DNA from: Mesostigma viride
Taxonomy: Eukaryota > Streptophyta > Mesostigmatophyceae > Mesostigmatales > Mesostigmataceae
Direction: 5' to 3'
DNA: 64,000 nt
NCBI GenBank assembly: GCA_009746045.1
Contig: RPFO01000017.1
Span: forward strand, 2,600,040 to 2,664,039
Shown piece by piece: positions 23,640 through 35,552 of the stretch (position 1 is its first letter; every line of letters starts with the position of its first letter). The position numbers and the translations under genes are program-made. The notes under the pieces were generated by a model. That model was not told the DNA's origin. It did not search any database and was given only the letters and a program-made list of their open reading frames with translations.

Positions 23640-24145
23640 CATGCAATAAAACTTGGGCCCTGCACGGCCACGTGTGGCGTGGCACCCAAGGGGCTTTCGT
23701 CTAACTCGCCTCCTTCATGGTGCAGCGTCAACCCCGGATCGTCAAGCGTGACCTCTTCAAGGTCGTCATTCTGACGATCCTGACCTACGGCGCCGAGACG
23801 TGGGCACTGACGCAGGAGCTGGAGCAACGACTCGACGGCGCCGTCACCAAGATGCTGCGCAAGGCCCTTAACATCCCCTTTGGTTTGCACATTAGTAATG
23901 AGGATTTGTACGCTGATTTGCCCTATGTTTCCCACATTATTAGGCACAGGCGCCTGGGCCTACTAGCCGGGCACCTGGCCCACACAGATAAGGTAGATAC
24001 CTCAGATAGACTAGCTGGCACCCAGCCCGCCCAGCCTGGGCGATATGTCCTAACCTGGCGTGCCCCCGGCCGCGCGCGGCAGGGCCGCCACCCGTGTATC
24101 CTCACGCGACGCAGTCACGAGTCTATTAATTAATTAATTGATTGG
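23640..24145 (+). mobile_element. LINE family 2 ORF2 C-terminal fragment
   Basis: The frame from 23717 to 24133 encodes a post-RT region: KRDLFKVVILTILTYGAE.W, LRKALNIP, LYADLPYVSHIIRHRRLG and a basic end. These blocks follow the RT domain in many LINEs. The same blocks recur at 26640-27090 (+) and 50349-49820 (-). A short (TTAA)n tail closes the fragment at about 24126-24142. It is 5'-truncated, as usual for LINE copies. Confidence 0.7.
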
Positions 24146-24419
24146 TGCAGCGATCGAAGTGATTCTCCGACGCAGAAACTACAAGTAGAGCGGTGCGGCG
24201 CTACAAGGGGAATTAATCAACAAGCACATGACTGCGTCACGTGGGTGCCAATATAGAGTAAAGGAACCTAAGTTCAACCCTAAAAACACAGCGACGAGGG
24301 AGGGCGCCCTAGCTTCTCTCACTGCCGCCAGTGGGCAGGCCACAGAGCGCTCTCTCCACAGCATGGTGCCGGGGCGCAACACTGTGGGTGCAATACAACC
24401 AGCGCAATACCATTAATGA

Positions 24420-24762
24420 ATTAGGAACATATAACTCCGTTGGGAGTATATGTAGCACATAGCCCTTGAGAAGGGGCATATGGCCTATAATACATAAGCT
24501 ACTTCCTGCAAGGGTGGGAATGTAAACGATCCTTGCTCTAGGTGCACCAGGGCACGTGCATCCCCATGATCCTTGCTCTAGGGCACCTGCACCCCCCAGA
24601 GTCTCGGGCAACACCGCCAGCTAAGGGGAGCCCGTGATAGGTGGGGAAGATCAGCATAGCTATACAAGAGCTAGGGCGTGGCATCTCAGCAGAGAGCAGC
24701 TCTCTTCATGGGCACAGCATAACTACTAGATAAAGCTAGGCATCATCTGGAGTGTGGCACAT
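24420..24762 (-). repeat. Uninterrupted LINE-3'-end-like repeat with hairpin
   Basis: Hairpin CTCCGTTGGGAG at 24435-24446 is flanked on the left by an AT-rich tail (TTAATGAATTAGG). The rest matches 19620-19776 plus 23114-23290, with no piggyBac in between, so this copy serves as the empty site. A related + orientation copy ends at 54125. Confidence 0.55.
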
Positions 24763-24869
24763 CATAGGCACACATGTACATGGCTAAATGAGACTCGGGA
24801 ATCAGCTGGTATAGAGCCTGTGGGAGGCTTACATGTACATGGCCACGGTCTAGTATCTATTCTACACTA

Positions 24870-26300
24870 CTACTGCTGTATTCCCCTACATAAGCTGGGG
24901 CGTCTGGAGTCGCTGGGGCCGTGGGGGTCGCATGCCAGGGCTTGTGGCCGACGTAGATGGCCGCCCCCTTCCAGTACACCGGCTGCCCCGCCTTGCATGG
25001 TCTGCCGGAGCTGGAGGTAGGTCGGCCATAGCTCCCGTCGCCGTTGTTGCTGCGCCAGGGTCAAGTCGTCGTCAAGGGTGAAGTGAGTCTTCTTGAGCCG
25101 CTTGCGGCGTCTGAGAAAAGAAATCTTGTCCGCCGGGGTCTTAACGGTGAGAAGGAGCGGGGGCGCCCCTGCCTTACCCCGCGCGCGGGGAAGGCGGTGG
25201 GCGACCAGCTCGATCTCACCATTAAAGCCCATGCGACCAAGGATTTCTCTCTCAAACGCACGCGTAAGCTTATCGGAATTCTCACCTTCCTCCATGTCGA
25301 AGTTCCTGACGATGACGTTGAGGCTGCGCTTGGGGAGCTCAGCCTTGATCCTCGCGGGAGGTCAAGCGTCTGCCGCTGGAGCTGCATGGGCTGCGACGGC
25401 GGAGGTGGTGGAGGTGGTGGAGGTGGTGTGCTGCATGTCCGCCCAGGTCGTGATGGGAGGAGCATCGCCGGCCAGGCCACCAGGGGCTGGCTTGGCGGCA
25501 ATGTCCTTCACCGCCTGGGCGGTGAGGCCTGCGGTGTTTTGCAGGACCTCGATGGCGATGGCATTCTCCTTAAGGCGCTTGTCGATGTCGCGGAGCTAGG
25601 CGGTGATGGAGTCGGTGGATCGAGGCGGTAGGGGGGGGGGGGGTGGAGGCGAGGAGGGTGGCAGTGGCGGTGGGCCGGGATGGTGGGGAGCTCAGCAGCC
25701 GGCCAGCGTGCGACCCACAGCTGCTGGGAGCGGGGTGCAGGAGGTCCTCGGAAGAGCGCTTAATTAAGGATGGTAAAGAGGGCTGCGATCGAGCTGAAGG
25801 CGGGGGCGAGACCAGCCGGCCAGGTTGGTCGAAGAAGGGACGTCAGATGCGCGGTGGGAAAACCGGCCGTCAGCTCCGTTGCGGAAAAAGTTGGTTTGGA
25901 ATTGGAGTTGCTGGCACAGCTAGGGCCAGCAGTGAGGCGTGTGACCCGTAAAACACGAGCAGTCCATGCAGTACAGAATCTTGATGGGTGGCATGTCGAA
26001 CAGGCCAGGCCTGTTGACGTCGAGGGTGGTAAAGAGCCTGTCGACGTCAAAATTGCGCTCAGACCGGCCAGGTTCACCTGGGCGACTGCGCTTAGGGTCA
26101 GGCGATGCAGAGGGCGCGAGGAAAGCCCGGGAGGTATCTGGGCGACCACCAGTGCACGACTAGTGTCACCACTGCCTGCCGGACCTGACTGGCAAAGCTG
26201 CAGCCGGAGCTGCATACGTATTTTCATGGCCGAGCGCAGCCGCCATATATACAGGCTGCGTTGCGTCGAGGAGCGTTTGCTCGTCATATATTGCGTAATA
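24870..26300 (-). mobile_element. LINE ORF1-like region (L1-type ORF1 C-terminal domain), degraded
   Basis: On the minus strand an open block at 25295-24870 contains TLDDDLTLAQQQRRRELW after an RRM-like stretch (LLLTVKTPADKISFLRRRKR). This is the layout of the C-terminal nucleic-acid chaperone domain of L1-type ORF1 proteins. A similar block lies at 60560-60219. Upstream on the minus strand, 26287-25760 has a second open block with Cys and basic residues. A run of prolines (about 25400) joins the two in other frames. The region beyond 26000 matches 55165-55450 and seems to be the element's 5' end. Several frame changes separate the blocks. Confidence 0.6.
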
Positions 26301-26480
26301 TAGCTTCGGAAAATTATATCAGCATGTGCGTCTTATAGATAGAAAGACGAAGCGATTAATTGTGATATTCACAGCTGAATTCGGTGCATGCTCAAACGTT
26401 TAAGTTATGAGCTCACCCGTCAGCCATCATGGTAGCCGGGCTCATGGTACCCGGTAGCCGGGCTACCTCATGGCTCGTAG
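26000..26480 (-). repeat. LINE 5' end / 5' UTR repeat, copy 1
   Basis: About 450 bp match 55180-55525 on the same strand (shared GAGGAGCGTTTGCTC, AGTTATGAGCTC and CGTCAGCCAT). They also match the complement of 63275-63330 more loosely. Its position in front of ORF1-like blocks suggests an internal promoter region. Confidence 0.55.
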
Positions 26481-26559
26481 AGCCCGTGTCATGGCCCGGT
26501 CAGGTGCAATACCATAGGTAGGCTGACGCATAGTAGCTTCCCGACTGCGAGGACGACAG

Positions 26560-27110
26560 TCACGCCACGGATCGGCATGCATGGCGTGGCCGGGCGCAAC
26601 TCCATGACCACCGCCGCTGGTGGAGCAACCCCGCCCTATACCCCGGATCGTCAAGCGTGATCCGACCTCTTCAAGGTCGTCATTTTGACGATCCTGAACT
26701 AGGGCGCTGAGACCTGGACACTGACGCAGGAGCTGGAGCAACGACTCGACGGCAACGTCACCAAGATGCTGCGCAAGGCCCTTAACATCCCGGCCCTTTG
26801 GTTTGCACATATTGGTAATGAGGATTTGTACGCTGATTTGCCCTATGTTTCCCACATTATTAGGCACAGGCGCCTGGGCCTATACTCGCACAGATCAGGT
26901 ATAGACACATCAGATAATAGGCTAGCCGGCATCAAGCCCGCCCAGCCTGGGCGATATGTCAGCTCACCTGGCGTGCCCCAGGTCGCGCGCAGCGCAGGGC
27001 CGCCACCCGTGGACTTTTCGTGATAGACTCGGTATGGACACAGTGCATGTGCCACACTAGACGTGACGGGCTCACACCCGGGCAGCCTCCTGGTTTGTCT
27101 GTAATAAGTA
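26560..27110 (+). mobile_element. LINE family 2 fragment with frame breaks
   Basis: Encodes GNEDLYADLPYVSHIIRHRR and PAQPGRYV like 23717-24133, but several small insertions and deletions break the frame. The stretch CGGGCGCAACTCCATGACC at about 26592 is continuous here and is the empty site for the 3.4-kb element at 50350-53747. The sequence ends at about 27107 after GGTTTGTCTGTAATA. Confidence 0.65.
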
Positions 27111-27129
27111 TTTTACATGCATGCAGGCC

Positions 27130-28553
27130 ATGTGCAGGTGGATATATTCAGAGGATCAGGGGTTTGAAGCTGCTGCATGGTGGCAGTGGACAGATATACC
27201 AAGTACAAGACCCTACATAGAGATCCTGCCTGACATGGAGAAGCCTACACACACTATGTACATTGATTGCTGCTCTTAAGTTGACAAGGAGCAGGTACCC
27301 TGGGTTCGGGAGTTGCTGCAGTGTGACATTCAGTTTGAGTGCTGTGAGAACATGCCAGATTTTCCAGAGCTACTGACTACCCCTAGGGAGAGCCACGGCC
27401 AGCAAGGGGTGGTGGAGAGAGCCATCCAAGCAAGAGATCAAGACTATTCTGCTGGTGGCCGGAGAGGATTCCAAGGACGTCTTCTGCCATTGTGACGTCT
27501 GCATGGCTACGTTCTGTGGAAGATAGGCTGAACCTGAGGACTCCCATGTTCTTTGGTGACATTGCCATCAATCCTCATAATTATGCTGCATACCAGGATG
27601 CTGCCAGCTGATGCTGAGCACTGGCATGCATGGAAGGAGAAGCTAGAGGCCAAGTTCCTCGCGATCAAGCTGAGGCAGAAAGACAAGGGCTGGCCTAGTG
27701 TCCTAGAACCCAAAGTTGGACAACAGGTTATATAATTGTTGTGTGGAAGGAGCCAATTAAGCAATAAATTCCAGGGAAACGTGGCAGCTGGCATGATGGG
27801 GTGGTGATCGACCCAGGTAGAAGCCGCGCTGGCCATAAGTGCTGGGCCGGTTGCCATTAATGATGGCTCCCAAGCAGTGCAGTGACCGTCTGTCACATTT
27901 GGTCAAAGATCAATCCGTCCAAGGGGATCGTAATCAAGGAGGCCTCTTCCAGGTTCCCGCTGGTGTACAAGGCGGGGGTGATGTTGAACTTCCTGATCAT
28001 GGTGCTACAGCTGTATCGAGCCCCCAGCAGGGTGACCCTGGCCAGGCCCCTGCATGGGGTACCTTCACATACAGTCAGGTGCATGGTTGGGCAAGCAGGC
28101 GGACCGCTCGAGGCTGCACCCGCCGGAACGGCCCGACACCAGGCCGGCCTATAGTAGGGGTGTGCGTCTATCAGATATTGTACAGGCTTTGCAGAGAGCC
28201 AAGAAGGCTCGAGCCTAAGAAGGTGTCCAAGCTTTTCCAGTTGGATGAACCTGCATGGGCAGCTGCCATGGAAGTAGATACCAACCAATGCACAGGTAAT
28301 TTCTGTCATGGGACCTCAGCATATGTACAGGGGAACTGCTGACCAGTCGAGGAACCAAGTTGTCCCTGCATGGGTGTCTGACTTCAGTGGTAGGACGCAT
28401 CTGAGGGTGTTGGGAGAGGTTACTGCCCCTGTCATGGGTGTGGATGTTACCTTCCTTGTGCTGGAAGACTATGACGGTCCAGCTTGAGGCTGGGTCAGAA
28501 TTTTCTGGGCAATCCGGCCTGGCTGGTGTATCCATCAGAGCTTCAGCTCTGAA
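27130..28553 (+). mobile_element. Fossil Copia-type element, integrase-to-protease part, broken
   Basis: Stretches resemble the integrase of the Copia element at 34176-43760 (TTPRESHGQQGVVERAIQ; KEKLEAKFLAIKLRQKDKGW) and then its protease region, in the same order. It is clearly older than the two LTR-bounded copies, with many breaks and no recognisable LTRs. A TTAA-flanked element adjoins its right end. Confidence 0.65.
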
Positions 28554-28557
28554 TTAA

Positions 28558-29900
28558 CCCATAGTCCGGGAATGGGTTTTTGGCATTTTTAGACCCCTGA
28601 AAATGGAAAAAATCATAACTCATACGGGCCACAACTCCAAATACCCCCAACCAAGGTGCTAGAAGTATCTACACTTCAAGGGCTTTCAGAAAATGCAATA
28701 ATATCCCGAGTCCATTCAGTGCTTTGCAAGATATTTACTGCCAAAGTTGGACAATTTATACGATCATTTTCAGGCAAGGGAAATCCCCTTAGTAGTTTAC
28801 CCCTGCAGGGAGGGTTCTAAAAAATTATTCTGGGGTTGGACAATGTCAATAGATAGTGCCACCATGCTCTCCTTGGGTCAGACCGCACGGATAGCCCATC
28901 TGACCTATATAATGCGCTCACTTACGTGTGTGGGTTACGCGCGCGTAAGCAGCCATCCATGAAATGCCACACACTTATGCAATGTATACAGCCACATAGG
29001 ACTGTAAGAAGTGCTGGGAAACAAAGAAGTGCTAAACCAGCACTAACGGAATGGCATCCTCCAAAGAAACACCACAGACTGAGCAGATTTGGGGCTAATA
29101 GCACTCATACAGCAGGCATGGAAACCTGCTGCAAGAGGCACTGATACACTCGTGTAAAATGGATGTATAAACGACAGATTCCCGTGCAAACGACATGCAA
29201 ACACGTTGCCGTACCTGGCTTGATCACGACCTTTCCGGGTTCTGCTGGCCGGGACCCTCATATCTCACACTGGCTAATGCTTTCCAGGCATAGGCCGCCA
29301 TAGCCGCATAATGCATGCATCCGACATGATTACCAGGTTGATGTTCTGTGCAAAGATGACCTATAAACGCATCCGAATTCACAGGGACGCTGCTGCGGAT
29401 GTCCCGTACCAAAACTGGGTGCTCGGGCTGGCGCAGACTGCCGGGCCATAAGAAGAAAATCGAAATATGGCATGCCATTACTCATCTGGTACTGACGACC
29501 AAGAAAGCAGTAATGTCGTACCTGTATTTTACCAATGCTATACATCTGGCCACCCCTGACCTACGAAAATCACGCATCATCATTCTGAGCAACATTCTGA
29601 ACCATTACAAGCCGCGAGACGCAAAATTTCCTTGATAACGGCACGCTAGCAGCCATATCTCGTTACGCGCGCGCGAGTGAAAATTTCCCGCCAAAGTCAC
29701 GAGATACTGTCTCAATACACGTTGTATTTACCAGGCTATGGCGAATATTACCCCCAAACCTATGCATCACCTTCGTCCCTAAGCACAAGTGTTCCCAGAC
29801 CCACCGGACCACTGACATCCGTCACGGGTGGCGCGGCGCTCCTGGAATTAAGCGCCGCGCCACCGGGGGTCAAACGTGGCAGACGTTTCCGGACTATGGG
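28558..29900. mobile_element. Non-autonomous TTAA element A (piggyBac type), 1343 bp
   Basis: Inverted ends CCCATAGTCCGG at 28558-28569 and CCGGACTATGGG at 29889-29900 are flanked by TTAA on both sides (28554-28557 and 29901-29904), the classic piggyBac target duplication. No transposase is encoded. Internal parts match the element at 47197-48544 in reverse orientation, including a CGCGCGCG-centred motif. A 14-bp stem (GGTGGCGCGGCGCT at 29827-29840, partner at 29851-29864) lies near the right end. Confidence 0.88.
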
Positions 29901-29904
29901 TTAA

Positions 29905-31640
29905 AGAGATGGCTGGCCGGGGGATGATTCCCCTAGAAAATTTCAGGACAACATTTCCAGTCAGGTGCAGGGCAATACCGGTCAAGGGTGTAAAATGGGA
30001 TGAAGTGGAGGTGCCCCCAGCAGCCATGGTTTGGTGATTCCAGCTGTGTTGCACCCGGCCCAGCAGCATAATTTTTTGCATAACTCACAGGAGCCTTGCT
30101 GCACACTCTCCTTTGACTGATATATGACCAGCTAGTCCAAGAGATGAGCTCGCCTACATTGTTTGAGGCTTGGAAGCTCGCCTTCTCCAAGGCATTGAAG
30201 GAGTGGTTGTAGTTTGAATGTGCTGCACCAACAGACAGGCGTCCCCCAGCCTCGAGGAAGCTTGCTCTGAGGTTTGTGCACTAGGAACTCAGGAGTCGCT
30301 CTCTGTTGAGAAGCCATGCCCTATAGCTCTTGTATAGCCATTAAAATTAATTAATTAATTAACCCCTTCATGGTCTGGCTGCCGATTTTCCGCCTAAAAC
30401 TGAGTTACAGCCGACATGTCGGCATCTTCTCAGGGGACCAAGTGCGGCGAAATCTAGCTATTGAGAATTATGTAGGAAAAGTTTAGCTGAGAAGATCGAA
30501 AGTTTATAAGTTTCCTCACAGCATGGTACTAGGGTTTGCATACTTTTGACAAATTGGACAAAGGCAGACCCGCAGGATGGCAGGGCCTGGTTCCACCCTG
30601 CAAGGGGTAGCTATAGGAAGGCCTGGCTGAGGGCCGACTGCCCCATCAACAAGAAGAAGAAGAAGTCAACCACCCGGCCCATCATAAACTGGGTACATTG
30701 TACGCCATATGCAGTTTGCACACTAGCGGCTCCTCTTGAGAGGCTTGTGTGTTGCTTATTTTAAGTGTGCCCATTATCAGATTGTAGGGCATGAACATCT
30801 GATTGCCACATGGATGAGCATGTAATGTGTTGGTGGTGTTATATGTGCATGGTGGTGTATCTCACTTGTATAGGCTGATCGCTCAGCCTCGTGAATGGTA
30901 TATAGCCAAGCAGTGTCTTGATTGACCCCGGGCCAGTTTATTTTACATTGCCACCTTGTGTTGCCAGTCTAGTGCACCCAGTTTGAGCTTAGATGGACAA
31001 TTATTAATTAGGTTGGGGATGTGACCTTGTCTTGTGATGAACATCGTTGCATGCCAGCCTGCAGCCCCTACTCATGGCGCTTTTATTTGCAAGCATAGTA
31101 AACAATTTTATTGCATATAATGAGTCCAAACAAACTATCAAGGAAGTTCATATTTCACATGTATGCAATTAGTTGGGTCCCAGGACCTACAATAATGACA
31201 GCCCCCCTAGAGATAGCATGTGACACCTACATGAAACAAGTACTGCCGATGCATCGGCACCTTCTTGTACAGGGTGTAGATACTGACATACCCATCCAAC
31301 CATGGACCCCAATGCATGGCTCAAACTATTCACCAACTAATTCTCCATCATCCCTGAAGTGGTAGGTGCCTAGGTATTTTCCCCTAATTCACGACACACA
31401 TTCTACCAAAAATGAAAACGCGCGTCTTGACCCCCCTGACATGCAGCAGTTATATATTCATTGAGAATGATAGATGACGGAGGTGAGATAGGCATGCAAC
31501 ATAAGGAAAAACCCGATAAATGGGAGAATAACCCTGAAGAAATTAATAGTAATCTGACAAGGACATCCTTAAGGATCACGCCAGCTGCACAAGGTACAAC
31601 TAACTATACATCACAAAACCACACGCAGCAACAGCGCTGC
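29905..31640. other. Unassigned repeat-like region with a (TTAA)n tail
   Basis: No gene recognised. A short open stretch at about 30142-30210 (SSPTLFEAWKLAFSKALKEWL) may be a coding remnant. A (TTAA)n tail lies at 30341-30362. Two 14-bp palindromes, GCCGACATGTCGGC at about 30402 and GCCGATGCATCGGC at about 31246, recur in variant form at about 33439, so the region probably holds remains of one more repeat family. Confidence 0.35.
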
Positions 31641-31687
31641 CGGCCCACCATGCAGGCCTGGAAGGGATCTAGACTGCATGGGTCGCG

Positions 31688-31785
31688 ACAAAGTCGGCCC
31701 GGGTGCGGCGGAATAACACATCAGCCACGGTGCGAGTGAGGGCGAGTGACAGGCGCTGCCGCCAATACGAGGACCACAGTTATAT
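31688..31785 (-). mobile_element. LINE C-terminal fragment (same family as 62755-63135)
   Basis: About 90 bp (CGGCGGAATAACACATCAGCC ... CGCTGCCGCCAATACGA) match 62788-62856. There the minus strand encodes a LINE-like C-terminal tail ending near ADIMLRRTRADF. Too short to classify further. Confidence 0.5.
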
Positions 31786-31805
31786 ATAGCCTACCCTGCA
31801 ATGAT

Positions 31806-33300
31806 AACACTGTCATGGCTGTGTTTGTCGCGCGCCGGTTAATGGAGGAGGTGCGTCGCCTTCCCCCTGACAGTTTGCCGCTGGTCTTCATTTTTGTTGA
31901 CTATATCAAGGCCTTTGACACGGTCCTCTGGGCGATCGAGGCTCTTTGGGCCATCCTAGCTCTGGATCGTGTGCCACCTGCGTTTATTGCTGCCATTCGC
32001 CGCCTGTATGAGGGCTCACAGGCAGTATAGTGCGGACTGTGGAAGGCACCATGCACCGGCCCCACCATTCCCCCTTCACCACGTACGGGGTGTGGCAAGG
32101 GTGTGTCCTGTCCCCATACCTGTTCATTATTGCATATGTCGTGGATCACGTCATGCGCCGAGCACGTGCGCGCTTTACTGCTCTTAAGGGGTTCGAGCCA
32201 GGCTTGGACATCCTAAACGAGAAAGAGCATGGCGGGGTTGAACCTGGCTACCGCCTGGCCGACCTGATTTATGCGGATGACACCACCCTCATCGCGCGCC
32301 CCGAGCACATTCAGACCTGGCTGGACTGTCTGGGCCTGGAGGCGAGGGCGGTGGGGTTGGAGATTAGTGTCAAAACTGAGGCGATGGTGATTGGGGCCTC
32401 CAGTACACCGCCGCTGCCGCGCCTGCTCGATGGGTCGACGGTCCCGTTCGATCCGCGATCGCTTCAAGCTGTTAGGGAGCTGGCTCCCTGACACCGCCGA
32501 CGATGTGGACACCCGCATCGGCCTGGCCTGGGCTAGGCTCCGTTCGCTCAACACCTACTGGCGCTCCAAGGGCCTGCATGGGCGAGCACCGCAAGCGCAT
32601 GCTCTTCAAGGTCCTCGTCCTCACGGTGCTCACGTATGATGGCGCGCCGAGGCGTGGACACTCACCCCCCCCCTGGCATCTAGGCTAGACGGGACAGTTT
32701 GGCAGGATGCTCCGACAGGTCCTGAACGTAGGGTTTTCCAAGCGCCCGTCATCAGAGTCTTTGTATCAGGGCATGCCTCGTATTTCGGACGAGATTAGAC
32801 AGCGTAGGATAGCATTTGTAGGACACCTTGCTCGCACCAGCCAGGTCGACACCGCCCTTGGTCTGGCAGGCCCCCAGCGGCCTGGCCAGCCAGGGCGGCA
32901 CATTCTGACCTGGCCTGGCCCCAAGGACATTCCCAAAAGGGTAGGGAAACATGTCACGAACTACGTACAGATGTTGCTGGATGACCTACTGGTCCCAGCC
33001 CAGTTTGAATACCGCATCCACTCTCTCTCCCGTCTTTGGACTGCCATGCAGAAGAAGAAGCGGTGGCAGAAGATTGTCAAGGCTCACACGCCCGACCCTG
33101 TGGGCAAGCCCCCTCCCCCCAAGAGGAGGAAGCGTTTTGACGAGTAGGGCAGTTAGGATTTTTCTAGACTACGTAGATTAGCGTTAGTAGGATAGTCCGA
33201 TTACGCGGCTCTCTCCTTTCCACCACCCATCAAGGAATATGTGCTACATACATGATCTCCCAACGGAGGCATGTTATAATTTAATTTAATTTAATTTTAC
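31806..33300 (+). mobile_element. LINE family 1, 5'-truncated copy with RT, C-terminus and 3' end
   Basis: The copy starts inside the RT domain. Visible parts: motif A FVDYIKAFD (about 31900), motif B QGCVLSPYLF (about 32097), motif C YADD (about 32270), the post-RT blocks FKLLGSWLPDT and MLRQVLNVGFS (32707), the block ISDEIRQRRIAFVGHLART, and a basic C-terminus KPPPPKRRKRFDE ending at 33147. The 3' UTR carries a hairpin CTCCCAACGGAG at 33257-33268 and a TTTAA-type tail. Frame changes at about 32028 and in 32440-32700 make it inactive. The change at 32028 is shared with the minus-strand copy. Clade not resolved. Confidence 0.85.
33257..33268 (+). repeat. 3'-terminal hairpin of LINE family 1
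   Basis: CTCC-CAAC-GGAG followed by a TTTAA-type tail from about 33277. It is the sense-strand version of the hairpin seen at eight or more other LINE ends in the window. Confidence 0.6.
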
Positions 33301-33689
33301 CCTGCATATATGTGAGGTTGTGATATACCAACCCGAAGCCTTCCCTGGGCAACTCATGGACGTGCTTGGCCCCCAAGGACAGCCTTTGGATATGGGTAGG
33401 TTGGATGGCATCTGGTTTGCAAAAATGCAGAGTTACAGCCGATGCATCGGCAGTATTTTCGCCCATTTAGGGGATAATAGACTCGTCAGACTGTGTCACG
33501 TGAGCATAAGTCCTCAGTGGGAGGGGAACATGGGATGGAATGGATGGTGTACTATAAGCTATCTAGGTCCTAGTTACAGGGGTGTGGGCACCGCGGCCCG
33601 AATCGCTATATGAATGCCATACGCGGTCACACGCGCAGCCCCCACATACTTGGGGGTGGTCTCGACTTCATCACTACTTGCCATCTATT
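33301..33689. other. Spacer between two LINE copies in opposite orientation
   Basis: No gene. It holds the palindrome GCCGATGCATCGGC (about 33439) and a 120-bp stretch (33555-33675) that recurs at 55565-55690. Both flanks are TTTAA-type LINE tails. Confidence 0.45.
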
Positions 33690-34175
33690 AAATTAAATTA
33701 AATTATAACATGCCTCCGTTAAGGGAGATCATGTAGCACATATTCCTTGATGGGTGGTGGAGTGGAGAGAGCCGCGTAATCGGACTATCCTGACGCTAAT
33801 CTATCTAGTCTAGAAAAATCCTAACTATACCCTACTCGTCAAAACCTCTCCTCCTCTTGGGGGGAGGGGGCTTGCCCACAGGGTCGGGCGTGTGAGCCTT
33901 GACAATCTTCTGCCACCGCGTCTTGTTCTGCATGGCAGTCCAAAGAAGGGAGAGAGAGTGGATGCGGTATTCAAACTGGGCTGGGACCACTAGGTCGTCC
34001 AGCAACATCTGTACGTAGTTCGTGACATGTTTCCCTACCCTTTTGGGAATGTCCTTGGGGCCAGGCCAGGTCAGAATGTGCCGCCCTGGCTGGCCAAGCC
34101 GCTGGGGGCCTGCCAGACCAAGGGCGGTGTCGACCTGGCTGGTGCGAGCAAGGTGACAGTCCTACAAATGCTATC
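33690..34175 (-). mobile_element. LINE family 1, minus-strand copy, 3' segment
   Basis: Reading on the minus strand, this is the C-terminus, 3' UTR, hairpin (33714-33727) and tail of a LINE that is continued at 43766-43997 and 48773-49815. It was split by two Copia insertions. The left junction carries CTATC (34171-34175), repeated at 43761-43765. Confidence 0.85.
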
Positions 34176-34789
34176 AGTTAACGTAAAGGATTTACGTTAG
34201 ATGGATAGAGATTGTTACGCTCTTTCCAGCGGCACCTTGAACGCCTCATTTGGTTAAGGAACGTAAAAGTTATGACGTTTCCTAGGCTGTGCCGACAGTA
34301 CCCGGCGCGCCACTGTGGGCGCGTACGGACACAGGATGTACAAGTGTCACTTTGATAGTCCGCAGGACGTTGACAGGACTTGTACAGGACTTGATGGTCA
34401 ATTGATAGGTAGGCGCGCTGTAGCGCGCCAGGACCTAGGAGACAATTGATGCTGAGTAGTGTACGGATAGGTCCACAGGACTAGCCGTATGGACAATTGA
34501 TAGATCTGCGCGCCAAAGGCGTGCCAGAGTCTGTGTAATCAATTGATTGACAGTTCAGCTGTGACAGTGCAGCTGAATACTTGGACGCGTCCCTAGCAAC
34601 CTATATGTGTGACTTGGTAGCACCGGGACGCTAGTTCTTGCGTGCACGTTCTCTTGGCACTGCGACCCGGTCGTCTGTGCTGCGTGCAGTCTTGGAAGTG
34701 ACGTGACTTACGTCTGTGTTCTTTATTCTTAATAAAGGCAACATTCCTGCAAGAGCCATGGCGGAATTCAGGGCAACTCTCTCACAACT
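34176..34789 (+). repeat. Left LTR of Copia element 1
   Basis: 614 bp with ends AGTT...AACT instead of TG...CA. It contains an AATAAA-type signal (about 34732) and, near its 3' end, the ATG of the first open frame. It is nearly identical to 43145-43760. Confidence 0.93.
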
Positions 34790-35552
34790 CGTATTACTCG
34801 CCTTTTCTCGAACATGCCCAAATTCTGAGGAATTCCGCATTCCCACTGATGAGGAGGTAGCTGCTCCGCCGGCTGATCCGTTACCGGCTCCGCATCCGCG
34901 CGAGCCAAGGCCGGCTGCGCCATCGTGGCAACAACTTCTTGACGAAGTCACGGTTTCGCTAGACGAACTCCATCGTCGTCAGCGAGCAGCACTCCCATTG
35001 CTCGGGGATTTTCCTGAGGACCCCCGTCTGCCGCAGCTGGTGCCGGCCATTCGAGCGCCGTTGGACCAAATTCGAAACATTCTTTCGCAATTTACGGTCC
35101 AGGTCCGTGGCGGTTTGCGGTCGGTGACCGAAGTCACCACTGCTATCGAGGAGCTGGACAACGCCATTTCCTCGCTGACCGGCTACCAGCGAAATTTGCA
35201 AAACTGGGCATCGACACGCACGGGGGGCGCGCCGGTGGTCACCACGAATTTATTTCAAGACCTCGCATTGCTGTCGCTGCTTACACGCGGCGTGCGCAGT
35301 CGAGAGCGACAGGTACTCATCAACCTGGTCGCATTTCTCGCAGCCTTGCGCGAGTGGAGTCCCGCAGGCTGGGAGTTGCTTTCAATTTTTACTCATCCTC
35401 TGCGCCTCGTCGCGCGTCGGCGAATTGCAACTTTCGAGCCGGGGAACACACCGGTTTTGATACATACCGGTGCAGGTCCGGCTCACACGCCGGATATGGA
35501 GGATCCAGAGTTCACCTATCAGTACTGTGATTTTCGCGGCCTCGACTACTGA
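34758..35552 (+). other. Open frame of unknown function at the 5' end of Copia element 1
   Basis: A 264-codon frame begins at an ATG inside the left LTR and ends before gag. The product is rich in Leu, Arg and Ala, with a Pro-rich segment at about residues 35-60 and probable helices after it (TEVTTAIEELDNAISSLTGY). I recognise no domain. It is not the gag or pol known from Copia elements. Confidence 0.6.
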
